A DNA stretch of 64,000 nucleotides. It comes from Porphyridium purpureum. Taxonomy: Eukaryota; Rhodophyta; Bangiophyceae; Porphyridiales; Porphyridiaceae. The stretch is from NCBI GenBank assembly GCA_008690995.1, contig VRMN01000001.1:1674001-1738000 (forward strand). Direction: 5' to 3'. The notes beneath the pieces are model-generated. The model made no database searches. It was given only the letters and a program-made list of their open reading frames with translations, and was not told the DNA's origin. Below are positions 1 to 8,210 of this stretch, piece by piece; the first letter of the stretch is position 1, and every line of letters begins with the position of its first letter. The position numbers were made by a program, and so were the translations under genes.

Positions 1-370
1 GCGCTGCGCGGAACTGCTGCGTTTTCGCGGCGAGCTCCTCGTCCGAAAGCGCCTCGATCTCGTCCTCCCGCGCGTTGATTGCATCCACTTTGAGCTGCGC
101 GGACGCGAGCCAGCGCTCATTGTCATCGGCAGTCAGTGTCCCAACGACCGACCGAAACGGGTTCTTCCTCCTACTCTTCTCGGCCGACGCGTCTGCGCCG
201 CCGCCCGTAATCGCACCCTTGATCGAATCCAGCAAGCCCATGCGCAGAGCCACACCGCGTCGCACACGTGCGCTGAACGGCCGCCCGTTCAGCTGCCGCT
301 GTCGAGCGCCAAGCCATTGCCCGTCCGTAGCTCGTGCGCGCACCGGCGCAACCACATACGCCAGACTCAT
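1..370 (-). CDS. secA: Nucleus-encoded SecA with N-terminal presequence (partial, 3' end off window)
   Basis: Reading the minus strand from the ATG at 370 gives an open frame to the window edge (about 123 residues). From about residue 44 (second Met, at 241) the protein reads like the SecA N-terminus: MGLLDSIKGAI, a linker, then INAREDEIEALSDEELAAKT, matching the family's 'INALEP..LSDEEL..KT' helix. SecA is the ATPase motor that drives preproteins through SecYE, here presumably across thylakoids or a plastid membrane. The first 43 residues are rich in Arg, Ala and Val and poor in acidic residues, as in a transit peptide. The motor domains lie outside the window. Its promoter is shared head-to-head with ENGase. 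It could be the housekeeping SecA or a SecA2-type paralogue. Confidence 0.85.
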   Translation of the reverse strand, partial: MSLAYVVAPVRARATDGQWLGARQRQLNGRPFSARVRRGVALRMGLLDSIKGAITGGGADASAEKSRRKNPFRSVVGTLTADDNERWLASAQLKVDAINAREDEIEALSDEELAAKTQQFRAA

Positions 371-903
371 CTCCACCTTCTCCTTCTACGCACACACAAC
401 CTCACCTCCCTCTTGTCCTTCACATCCACACACACTCCACACCGCGCGCGACCACGCGCAATCTCCGCCAGCCAAAGCTGAACCTCCAATGTACACTGTA
501 CTTCAGAGTACATCACTGTACTTCAATGTACAGTGCAAGCCATTTGGGTTCATTGTGTTTGTAATTACTTGATAAATTACACGCCTTTCTTTTTATTTTT
601 CCCAGCGGTGAAGTACTGTGAGTACAGTTGACAACGCGCGCTCGAACGTGGTGAGAGTTGAGGAGAGGGAGCCAGAGATTGCGCCGCTCGGTGGGGGCGT
701 GTGTGTGTGTGCGTATAGCTTTGTGGGCTTGTGAAGAGCGGCGGGTGTGGTGTTGCCACTGAGTCGCACGCGTCGGAAACGCGCCGCGCGTGTGTGGGGA
801 AAGACTCATAGGTAAGTTCGTGTGTTGTTCGGATGGCTGTGATGAAAACCTGCTTGATCATCAGATCATTTGATGGAGTGGACCGGTCGGCTCGCTCTTG
901 GTG
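371..903. other. Divergent intergenic region between SecA and ENGase
   Basis: A 533-bp space with no supported coding sequence lies between two genes transcribed away from each other. It is CA/TG-rich near the SecA start, holds the GTAC-word cluster described separately, and has a short (GT)n run around 700-712. Confidence 0.7.
491..625. promoter_or_regulatory. Phased GTAC-motif cluster in a bidirectional promoter
   Basis: GTAC occurs at 491, 498, 508, 518 and 528, then at 613 and 622. Four consecutive copies (498-531) are exactly 10 bp apart, so they face the same side of the helix. Most are embedded in TGTAC or CTGTAC. The cluster sits 121-255 bp upstream of the SecA start codon. A regulatory role is inferred from position and repetition only. 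Confidence 0.45.
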
Positions 904-2870
904 ATGAACATGAGTAGTAACCTGGTAAGTTTCTGAGCCGTCTGTCTACGCGAGAGCGACGGTGCGCGGTGCGTGGAATGCACGCATCGGGCTCAACGAT
1001 GTGCGCAACGCCTAGGGGACGCGACTGACCGGACCGTCGTTTTTACCGTTCTCTCTTTGTTCTCCCTTTCTAGTCGATTCCGTTGAGAACAGCGCGTGAA
1101 GTGCGAGAATGGAGATGGCAGGATCCAGCGTCTATACCTTTGGCGCGACACGTGTGTGCAGAATTTTCGGAATGCAGTGCCGCCGCGACACGGGAACGAC
1201 TCACCACGGCAGATCACGCAGATGGTCGTTGCCGCCCACGAGTGATGCTGACGCATGACTTTTGTGGCAACTATGCCCCACACGAATTGCTTCCGCGTGG
1301 AGCCAGACTTAGCTCATCATGTGCTCGAGCACTTGTCCAGGAACTCAGCGTACCATCTTCGAGTCGTTTGTGGAAGTTCACAAGCTGGGATTGCATTGAC
1401 TACTTCTGCTACTTTGCGCACGCCGTTGCCGCACCTCCTCCAGCATGCTGGATTGCCGTCGCACACCGTAACCACGTCAGTGCTCTCGGAAGTCTGGTCT
1501 TTGAAGGGGAGCAAGGCGCTCATGAGCTCTTTGAGTTGCTTCAAGAACCGGCGCATGCTGCAACCCAGTTGGCAAGTATCACCAAATACTGGGGATTCGA
1601 CGGTTGGCTTGTGAATGTCGAGTGCGACATACGCAGCCCTGCGCATCGACGCGCGCTTCTTGCCCTCGTGAGGGCTCTGCAAGCGCTGTGCACTGTGGTT
1701 TGGTATGATGCTGTGACGCTGGAAGGCCGCTTGGAGTGGCAGAATGAGCTGAACGAGTGCAATGAGGCGTTCTTTCTGGCGTCTGATATGTTCTTCTCAA
1801 ACTATGCCTGGACATGTGCAAGTCTGGTGCGAACGCAGCAGAGGGCCACGCATCTGCGCAGGTCCCAGGATGTTTTCATGGGCATCGATGTGTTTGGACG
1901 AGGCACGTATGGAGGCGGCGGTTTCAATACGCCAGAAACTCTGGCGCTTGTACACATGCACGGTCTTAGCTGTGCAATCTTTGCTCCAGGATGGACACAC
2001 GAATGTGCAACCGATACTGGTGCCACCGAAGACTCTAGTGAAGCACGTGAGCGCGTATTCTGGATCGAGATTGGTAAGCGTGTTCCCCAACGCGCGTCCA
2101 TCTTGCGTGCGGCACTACCTTTCAGCACGAACTTTGATTTGGGTTGGGGGCGGGGAACGTGGGCAGAGGGGCTTTTGAAAAGCCCTGACTTTTACGTGGA
2201 CTTGGAGCATCGACAGAGCGTGCTGCCGCGCGCGTCAGAACAGCCGGGGGTCATTTCGTACTGCTCCAATATCGTGTGGGATGGCGGGTACTCGTTGCGC
2301 ATTGAATCGCTCAATGCGAGTGGAAGTCCTGAATCGATTCATTTGTTCAAGGCAGCGCTTCGTTTCCGGCCCGGTGAAGTCTTGCATATTCGACTGGTTT
2401 ACGAAGACAGCAGCGCGCAACTGTGCCTCCGGCTAGGTTTTGCTTGTCAAGGAGCGCTTGTTCCGCTCCATTTGGTCCCTGCCACGCAGACAAGTGAGAT
2501 AGGATTTCCGTCCGCGCTAGCTACGGAACGATGCCTGCTCGCATCCAAGGTTGAATCGCGTGAGGGGCAGGTGCACAGGTGGGAAGACGATGACCTTGAC
2601 GAGCCGACTGGGCGAGATTCGGCTGCGGTTGCCCTGGCTTCCACGACCGTTACCTGGCGTACGTGCGAGTTTGCTGTACACTACTCGGCGGTAGTACGAG
2701 CTCCTTGGGATGGGTCGCTGAATGCAGATGCTACTTTAAGCTTGGACGACGTGGACGTGAACGTGGCCGCTCGCACTGATGTCAACGATCGACTCGGTGA
2801 TGCGTTTGCGGCCCGGCCACCAAGAATTCATGTCGGTCTTTTGGAGGTCGTGCTGGACTCTTCGCGGTGA
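904..2870 (+). CDS. ENGASE: Cytosolic endo-beta-N-acetylglucosaminidase (ENGase, GH85), one intron
   Basis: GH85 enzymes cleave the GlcNAc-GlcNAc core of free N-glycans in the cytosol. The GH85 signature is clear: GFDGWLVNVE with the catalytic Asn and Glu pair (about N188 and E190), VVWYDAVT followed by WQNELN, and FMGIDVFGRGT. The long open frame has no ATG near its 5' end. A short first exon, 904-924 (MNMSSNL), followed by an intron with donor GTAAGT (925) and acceptor TTTCTAG (ending 1073) joins it in phase 0 and supplies the start, giving about 605 aa. The C-terminal third is beta-rich and has no recognised catalytic motif. It is divergent from SecA. Confidence 0.88.
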
Positions 2871-3211
2871 CACACGCGCTACAAGAAACTTATTAATTTA
2901 TTTAATTTTGTATTTATGGACCATTCCAATCCCAAATAAATATCCCAGCTGCATAGACTGTTCATATATATCATATCACGTAACGCTTTGCACGTTTCCC
3001 CACTGTTGACTTCTCTCCACACTTGACATTTGTGCATTCATCAGAAGATTCATTATCTGACCATTCACCACTTGCGCATTCCCCCATGACATTCTTCATT
3101 TCTCAACCCAAGCACGAAGCCCGGTCCCTCAAATCCGACGCCGCGTCAAAGACTGACACCATCGACACTTTCACAGCGCCTGTTCACGGGCACTAGGTGC
3201 AGTGCCCATTT
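2871..3211. other. Convergent 3' intergenic region
   Basis: A 341-bp AT-richer space separates the ends of ENGase (+) and the HAD-like gene (-). It contains AATAAA-like words near 2936, consistent with 3' processing. Nothing else was recognised. Confidence 0.6.
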
Positions 3212-4330
3212 TCACGAGTCCTTGGTCACATTCACATCAAACGACCCCATGTGCAGCACCAAGTTGCGCAGGTTCTCCTTGAGAACTCGCAGCTGGCGCA
3301 CAAGGTGCGAAGGTTTCGGCTTTCCTGAAAACTTGACGAATTTCAAGAGACTGCTTCCGCCCAGTTGAGCAAAGCTACGATGGGCGGCGTACTGGTCACT
3401 GATACTGTCGCCCAGTACGAGCATGTTGACGTCCACTAGCTTGGGAACCAATCGTGTCAGCTCATCCTTGAAGCAGCAAACCTTCCACTCACTCGCGGCG
3501 TCGATGGGAATCTGCGCACCATACTTGCTCCTGGCCGAGACGACCTCGAGCTGAGACTGAGTGATGTAGCGGCGCAGTTTAGGCAGGTACTTGGCAGATG
3601 CGTACTCCACCCAGCCTTGCCCGGCGTTGGTGATGATCATCACCTGCCCCAGCTGAGCTGCGTCTTGGAGCACCTGCACTATGAGCTCGTCGAGCACACT
3701 GAGCATGTTTCGCTCTTTCTGCTCCTCGGCACTCTCAATGGTAACCACGGGCCGCAGATTGCTGTTGTCTCGGCGTGGAATGAGGTTTTCGTCCAACACA
3801 ATCCCATCCGGTACTGACACAGAGGATGCGACCGCGTGCTCAAAGTATGTTGTGGGGAGCAGCGTGTCATCAAAGTCAAAGAAGATAACAGTGTTCTCAC
3901 GTGCAAGCGTCTGGTTGCGTTGCCCGTGCTTGACGTTTGCTTCCTTCGCAGCAGCTCGTGCCGCCTCGGCGCGAGCTTTCTCACGTCGTGCGCACTCTGC
4001 GACCAGCTCGACAAGCATGAGCGACTTGTGCATGCGCTGCAGGCTCTCGGTCATCCCTAGTCGATGCTCCCGCATGCAGGCTGCGGTTACTTGCATGCAC
4101 ACAGGCGTGCTGGTGCCGGACGGCGCCGCCACCTTGAGCGCGCGCAGGCCGTGCGACGCCGCATGGCTCCCACCCCTCGGCGTGGATGGCACGGCCAGTG
4201 GCGTCGCGCACGACGAGCCATTTGCTCCGTTCAGTGCGTGCCACGCGTGCGAGTCAATGTTCAGAACCCCAATGTCGGCGCTCATCACAGCCGCAGCTAC
4301 CGGGGCGGTCACAATCCCTTGCTGATTCAT
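3212..4330 (-). CDS. HAD-superfamily hydrolase-like protein, function unknown
   Basis: The motif VIFFDFDDTLLPT matches HAD motif I (hhhhDxDxT), the nucleophile and acid/base Asp pair. It is followed by VMIITNAGQGWVE (motif II-like Thr in TNA) and by NMLVLGDSISDQYA (motif IV-like GDS..D). HAD proteins are mostly phosphatases; the substrate cannot be told here. A helical, Lys/Arg/Ala-rich N-terminal third precedes the domain. The start is set at the ATG at 4330 (MNQQGIVTA), 372 aa, because the in-frame codon further upstream is GTG. Related proteins occur in oomycetes and diatoms (from memory, not checked). Confidence 0.7.
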   Translation of the reverse strand: MNQQGIVTAPVAAAVMSADIGVLNIDSHAWHALNGANGSSCATPLAVPSTPRGGSHAASHGLRALKVAAPSGTSTPVCMQVTAACMREHRLGMTESLQRMHKSLMLVELVAECARREKARAEAARAAAKEANVKHGQRNQTLARENTVIFFDFDDTLLPTTYFEHAVASSVSVPDGIVLDENLIPRRDNSNLRPVVTIESAEEQKERNMLSVLDELIVQVLQDAAQLGQVMIITNAGQGWVEYASAKYLPKLRRYITQSQLEVVSARSKYGAQIPIDAASEWKVCCFKDELTRLVPKLVDVNMLVLGDSISDQYAAHRSFAQLGGSSLLKFVKFSGKPKPSHLVRQLRVLKENLRNLVLHMGSFDVNVTKDS

Positions 4331-5934
4331 GATTTTTTGTGATCGAGTTCCAAGCCCGGATCCCTCTGACACAATTGCTGCACAGCAGTGATCTCTGCGT
4401 TTAAGTATACTTAGTTGCGGTAGCTCGTCCAGCAAGACCGATGTGGAACACAATATAAACACAGCTGTGCTCGGCGCGGTACCGTGGCATGTATTCTGCG
4501 GCTTTGTCAGGCGCGTCCCTTGATGTTTCTCCCTTGAGTTCTGTGCACCCCGCCAACACTGAAATCAAGGCGATGAACAGCAAGGCGTGGAATTTGCTTC
4601 TCCAGACCGCGAGCCGCGCAGATCAGCCCGGCTCCAGACCGCACTTTTTGCTCACGTCAATGATGCAGCAGGACGATGCTCCGCACCGTTGGCGTCTTCC
4701 AAGACACAAACACAAACACACACACAGTCAACCCTTTATCGAGCCTCTACACAAACGCTACCGCGCGTCGTCTTCCTTCGACGCCTTCCACCAGCGTCAT
4801 TCACCGTCTGTACAAATACACACCCACGCTCACACCGATTCACAACTCACGCCGCCAGTCCCTTCACCACGTCTCGCTTCGTGCGTGCTGCTGCCGTCTT
4901 CGCGCTGTGCACACCTCTCCGCGTCCACTCCACTTTTCCTGTGCTCTCGCCGCCGCCCTTTAATACATTGCTGGCAAAACGCATTCACCAGCCCCTTACC
5001 GCCTTCTACACACTCCCAGGCACACCCAATCCACCTACAACCACACTCTCCCGCTCTCACACACCGCGCTTCTACGCACTGCACGCCTACTCAAAAACAA
5101 ACTCACAAAAACAACAAACCACCAACACTGCGTCGCCAGCCGTTTTCTCGTTATACGTTTAAGGACAAGAAGACAAGACGGCCAGATTACTGTTTGCGTG
5201 ACTTGTTTGTGTGCTCTCGCACAACCAAAACGACACGACAAACAAAGACACCGAGAAAAAAGCGGCCAATTCGCGCTGGTTTGCTACGAACGTGAAAATC
5301 TCCATGGTCACGTCAGTAGACACACTGGCGAGTGGAGTGTGTGTGTGAGTGTGTTGCGTCTGATTTTCGAGTGTCCCGAGAGGGAAAGAGTCTCTGTGCT
5401 AAACCGCTCTCCTTTTGTGGACTGCCGTGATCTTTCTTAGCCCAGAACAAATACACGAGGGCAGATTTTGCGATTGCAAGCGGCGCGCTTCTAGAAACAA
5501 TGCCAGAACAAAGACACAAACGGCGGATCGCAGAGGCAAAGGCACACACGGAGAACCCGACAACCACCACGGTGCGTGGAAGCAGCGTGCCGGTAGAATT
5601 TACAGCCGTGCTGGCCGAAAGTGACTCATATCGCGCGAGCGCGAGCGCAAGCGCATTGCAACCGCGCTTACATGGTTCTGGACGTGTAAGCGCGTCATTT
5701 AATTCTCGCGTCATCCGCGCGGTTCGGCGCCGCTGTACCGCGGCACTGGACGTCGCGCCGTTGCCGCGTGTTGAGTTGCGGGTGCGCGTGCCTGGGTGGT
5801 GGCGCCTGCGGAGGCGGGATGTGCGAGCCGGAGCGATCGAAATTTTGCGCGTGGGGTTTCCATTGGTTTCTGCGTGAGCTCCTGCAACGCCGCGTGACGG
5901 TGCGAGAAGAAGAGGGCGTCGCCAATCGTCGGCC
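4331..5934. other. 1.6-kb divergent intergenic region without a supported gene
   Basis: This is the space between the HAD-like gene (-) and NDUFAF2 (+). It is CA/AC-rich on the plus strand from about 4690 to 5110 (runs of ACACA, CACAC). Open frames here translate to low-complexity His/Thr/Ser/Pro strings. A 125-codon frame from about 5503 has an ATG but no recognisable fold or motif, so it is not called. Both 5' UTRs and promoters must lie here, and an unseen RNA gene cannot be excluded. Confidence 0.5.
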
Positions 5935-6558
5935 ATGTGGCGCGCGCGGTTGGCACGGTGGGCAGACTGGCTGCAGTCGCGGCGGCAAGTCGGCGAGGAT
6001 CTGCAGCGCAACAAGTACTTCCTGGAGTATCGTGGGCAGGGTCAGCCGGAGAAGCGGCTTGTGCAGTACTTCGACAAGCACAAACAGGATATGAACGCGC
6101 TGCCAGTCGAGTGGTGGAGCTGGTTGTCCGGGACGCGAGACGACCCGCCGACACTACAGGAGCTCATCCAGTCGCAGAAGAAGCGCGAGAACATGAGACA
6201 GAAAGTGCAGGCGCTCGAGGCGGCTGACCGCAAGCACCGGCTGGAGCAAGCTCTCATGAACGAGCAGAGCCGACAAGCGGAGCCAGAAAGCGACGAAGCG
6301 ATGGTCAAAAGCGTGCACATGCTTCTTCAGGGTACGCCGGCTGCCTCGGGCTCATCTACAGCCGAGCGCGCAGCAGACGCGGCAGCGCCCAACGGCAGGA
6401 GTCACGATTCCGGATCCAGAGCGCGAGGACCAAGCCTCGCGGGCGCGTCCGCGCCCAAGTCAGCGAGCTCCTCGCCTGCAACGTCATCACAACAAAACCA
6501 AACTGGTGACTTCCAGCCTGCGGCGTGGGATCCAAGCAAGTCCTCGAGACGACGTTAG
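5935..6558 (+). CDS. NDUFAF2: NDUFAF2/mimitin-like complex I assembly factor
   Basis: The N-terminal 90 residues match the NDUFA12/NDUFAF2 family: VGEDLQRNKYFLEY (the 'VG.D..GNKYYE' signature), then RLVQYFDKHK, and LPVEWWSWLSGTRDDPPTL (the 'PPEWH.WL...PPT' signature). NDUFAF2 is a mitochondrial chaperone for a late step of respiratory complex I assembly. The rest (residues 95-207) is a charged helix and then a Ser/Ala-rich disordered tail. That long tail favours the assembly factor over the core subunit NDUFA12. It starts with ATG at 5935, and the next gene follows on the same strand after 155 bp. Confidence 0.8.
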   Translation: MWRARLARWADWLQSRRQVGEDLQRNKYFLEYRGQGQPEKRLVQYFDKHKQDMNALPVEWWSWLSGTRDDPPTLQELIQSQKKRENMRQKVQALEAADRKHRLEQALMNEQSRQAEPESDEAMVKSVHMLLQGTPAASGSSTAERAADAAAPNGRSHDSGSRARGPSLAGASAPKSASSSPATSSQQNQTGDFQPAAWDPSKSSRRR

Positions 6559-6713
6559 ACGCTGCGACTCGTCGCGATCGAATCTACCACGTTCCAGAGC
6601 GAAAGCTGGCAACTGTACCGTGATGTTCAGTTTAAGAGCAAGCCGAAAAAGGAAAAGATTCTTCCCGGCTCCGGGCGGAAGCGGGTGAGGCGGCGTCAGG
6701 TGTGTGCTTTTGA

Positions 6714-7046
6714 ATGCAGGCGCTGCGGGACGAGCACGCGCGCAACTTGCGGGACGGGGAGAGCGACGCGCGGCGCACGTGCGTGTTCGTGGGCGGGCTG
6801 CACGCCGGCGCGGACGCGCGGATCATCACGGCGGCGTTTGAGCCGTTTGGCCCGATCCGCGACGTGAGCGTGCCGCAGGCCGGCGCGCAGCAACAGCCAC
6901 ACCGCGGGATCGCGTTCGTGACGTTTCACGAGCACGCAGACGCCGTGGCCGCGGTGGAGAATATGGACCAGGGCGAGCTGCTCGGTTTCAGGATACACTG
7001 CAGATTTGCTCGCGGAAGTGGTGGCGAAACGGATTCTCATCCATGA
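6714..7046 (+). CDS. Single-RRM protein resembling the RRM of cyclophilin E (PPIE)
   Basis: This 110-residue protein is essentially one RNA recognition motif. RNP2 is CVFVGGL and RNP1 is RGIAFVTFH. Surrounding residues (ITAAFEPFGPI, VAAVENMDQGELLGFRI) resemble the RRM of PPIE/CYP33, a spliceosome-associated prolyl isomerase. No isomerase domain follows: the frame ends at 7046 and the next gene is DUF202. The ATG at 6714 sits in a context that also looks like a 3' splice site (gaatgcag), so an upstream exon is possible. An RRM-only splicing factor is the simplest reading. Confidence 0.7.
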   Translation: MQALRDEHARNLRDGESDARRTCVFVGGLHAGADARIITAAFEPFGPIRDVSVPQAGAQQQPHRGIAFVTFHEHADAVAAVENMDQGELLGFRIHCRFARGSGGETDSHP

Positions 7047-7096
7047 TTGGAATTTTTGCGCGCGCGCATCTATTGAAAGGTTCGAGCTCGCTCGAG

Positions 7097-7627
7097 ATGG
7101 AGTCTGTGACTCCCGCTCAGGAAGATCGCGCGCAGACGAAGAAGAGCGCAAAGAAGAAGAAAGAAAAGAAGGACAAGGTCGTTGCGGTTGCCTTTTCTGA
7201 GGAAGACCCCTTGCTCGGCGGCGACAACACCACTCCCGCTGACGCCACAATGAAGAACGCTATGGCGTCTGAGCGTACTTACATGAAATGGGTCTGGACT
7301 GCGCTTCGACTGGGCGCACTGGGGACTTTTATTCTGAGCGTTTTCTCGCGCCAAGAGGAGCTGCTTTTGATCATTGCCATCTGGGTTGTCGCACTGGCGT
7401 TCATGGGGCTTGGCCTGTGGCAGTACTACTCGCGCCGCCACGCCATGCTCGTTGGGCTGGACCGCGAGGCATGGGACGACGGCGGGCGCGCGATTTACTT
7501 GCTTGTGTTTGCATGCACTGTCGTTTTCGCGTGCGTGTTCGTGGTCCTGCTGCGGAATTCCGGCCCCGAGGACCACGAGCAAGACGTCGCAGGAGCGGCG
7601 AGCATGCTACCGAGCGTCTCTCCGTAG
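7097..7627 (+). CDS. DUF202 (VTC1-like) three-helix membrane protein
   Basis: The family signature NERTxxxWxRTAL appears as SERTYMKWVWTALRLGALG, followed by two further hydrophobic helices (LLLIIAIWVVALAFMGLGLW and AIYLLVFACTVVFACVFVVLL). DUF202 is the membrane domain found alone in VTC1, a subunit of the vacuolar polyphosphate polymerase, and in other small membrane proteins. The N-terminus is Lys-rich and cytosolic-looking. The ATG at 7097 (GAGATGG, strong context) is preferred over an in-frame ATG at 7043 that overlaps the RRM gene; it gives 176 aa. Whether it works with a VTC4-type polymerase cannot be seen here. Confidence 0.75.
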   Translation: MESVTPAQEDRAQTKKSAKKKKEKKDKVVAVAFSEEDPLLGGDNTTPADATMKNAMASERTYMKWVWTALRLGALGTFILSVFSRQEELLLIIAIWVVALAFMGLGLWQYYSRRHAMLVGLDREAWDDGGRAIYLLVFACTVVFACVFVVLLRNSGPEDHEQDVAGAASMLPSVSP

Positions 7628-8210
7628 CGGCAGACACCGTAGGCATGTAGAAGACGAGAAGAAAGGCACTTATGCACAACTACCTGCCCCTGCGCTCTTT
7701 CGGTTTCAATCTAAAAGAAGTCCATAAAAAGTTTACAAGAACTCGTGCGCTCGACGCATACCCGCCCAGGCGGAAGTCATGCAATCTGTGAGAATTGGAG
7801 ACGAAGGATACACCATGTGAACTACACTACAGAACAGGCGGAAGGACGGCTGGAAGCACGTATGCTTCAGTGTCTCATACAGATTAACTTCTCTGCTGAC
7901 ACCCGAGAAAGAAGTGATGACGAAAACCTGAAGATTCTCCGGGACGCGCTTAAAGTTTCAACCCGCTTTGCACGCAACCATCTCATTCCATTCCTCCTTT
8001 CCTTCTCTTCGTTTTTTTTTTTTTTTTTTTTTTTTCCTTTTTTTGGTTTTTGGTTTTTTTCCCTTCTTGCTCCTGCTATTTTCTAATTTCTTTTTCATCC
8101 TTCCTCCACGTACATATTCACAAAGTCACCACACTCCGACCTACAGAACAGCCTCCATCAACAAAACAAAACATTACTGACCGAATATGCCAGCAAAGTA
8201 GTCCCAACCA
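7628..8210. other. Convergent intergenic region with a poly-T tract
   Basis: This 583-bp space lies between the 3' ends of the DUF202 gene (+) and the BET gene (-). It holds a long T homopolymer and T-rich flanks; no gene is supported. Confidence 0.6.
8012..8035. repeat. Poly-T homopolymer (about 24 T)
   Basis: An uninterrupted T run, followed by TTTTTTGG-like T-rich sequence to about 8062. It lies downstream of both convergent genes. It could be part of a 3' end signal or a simple microsatellite. Confidence 0.9.

Noticed and set aside
4489-5295. 268-codon plus-strand frame
   Set aside because: Low-complexity His/Thr/Ser/Pro translation of a CA-rich stretch, and not supported by any motif.
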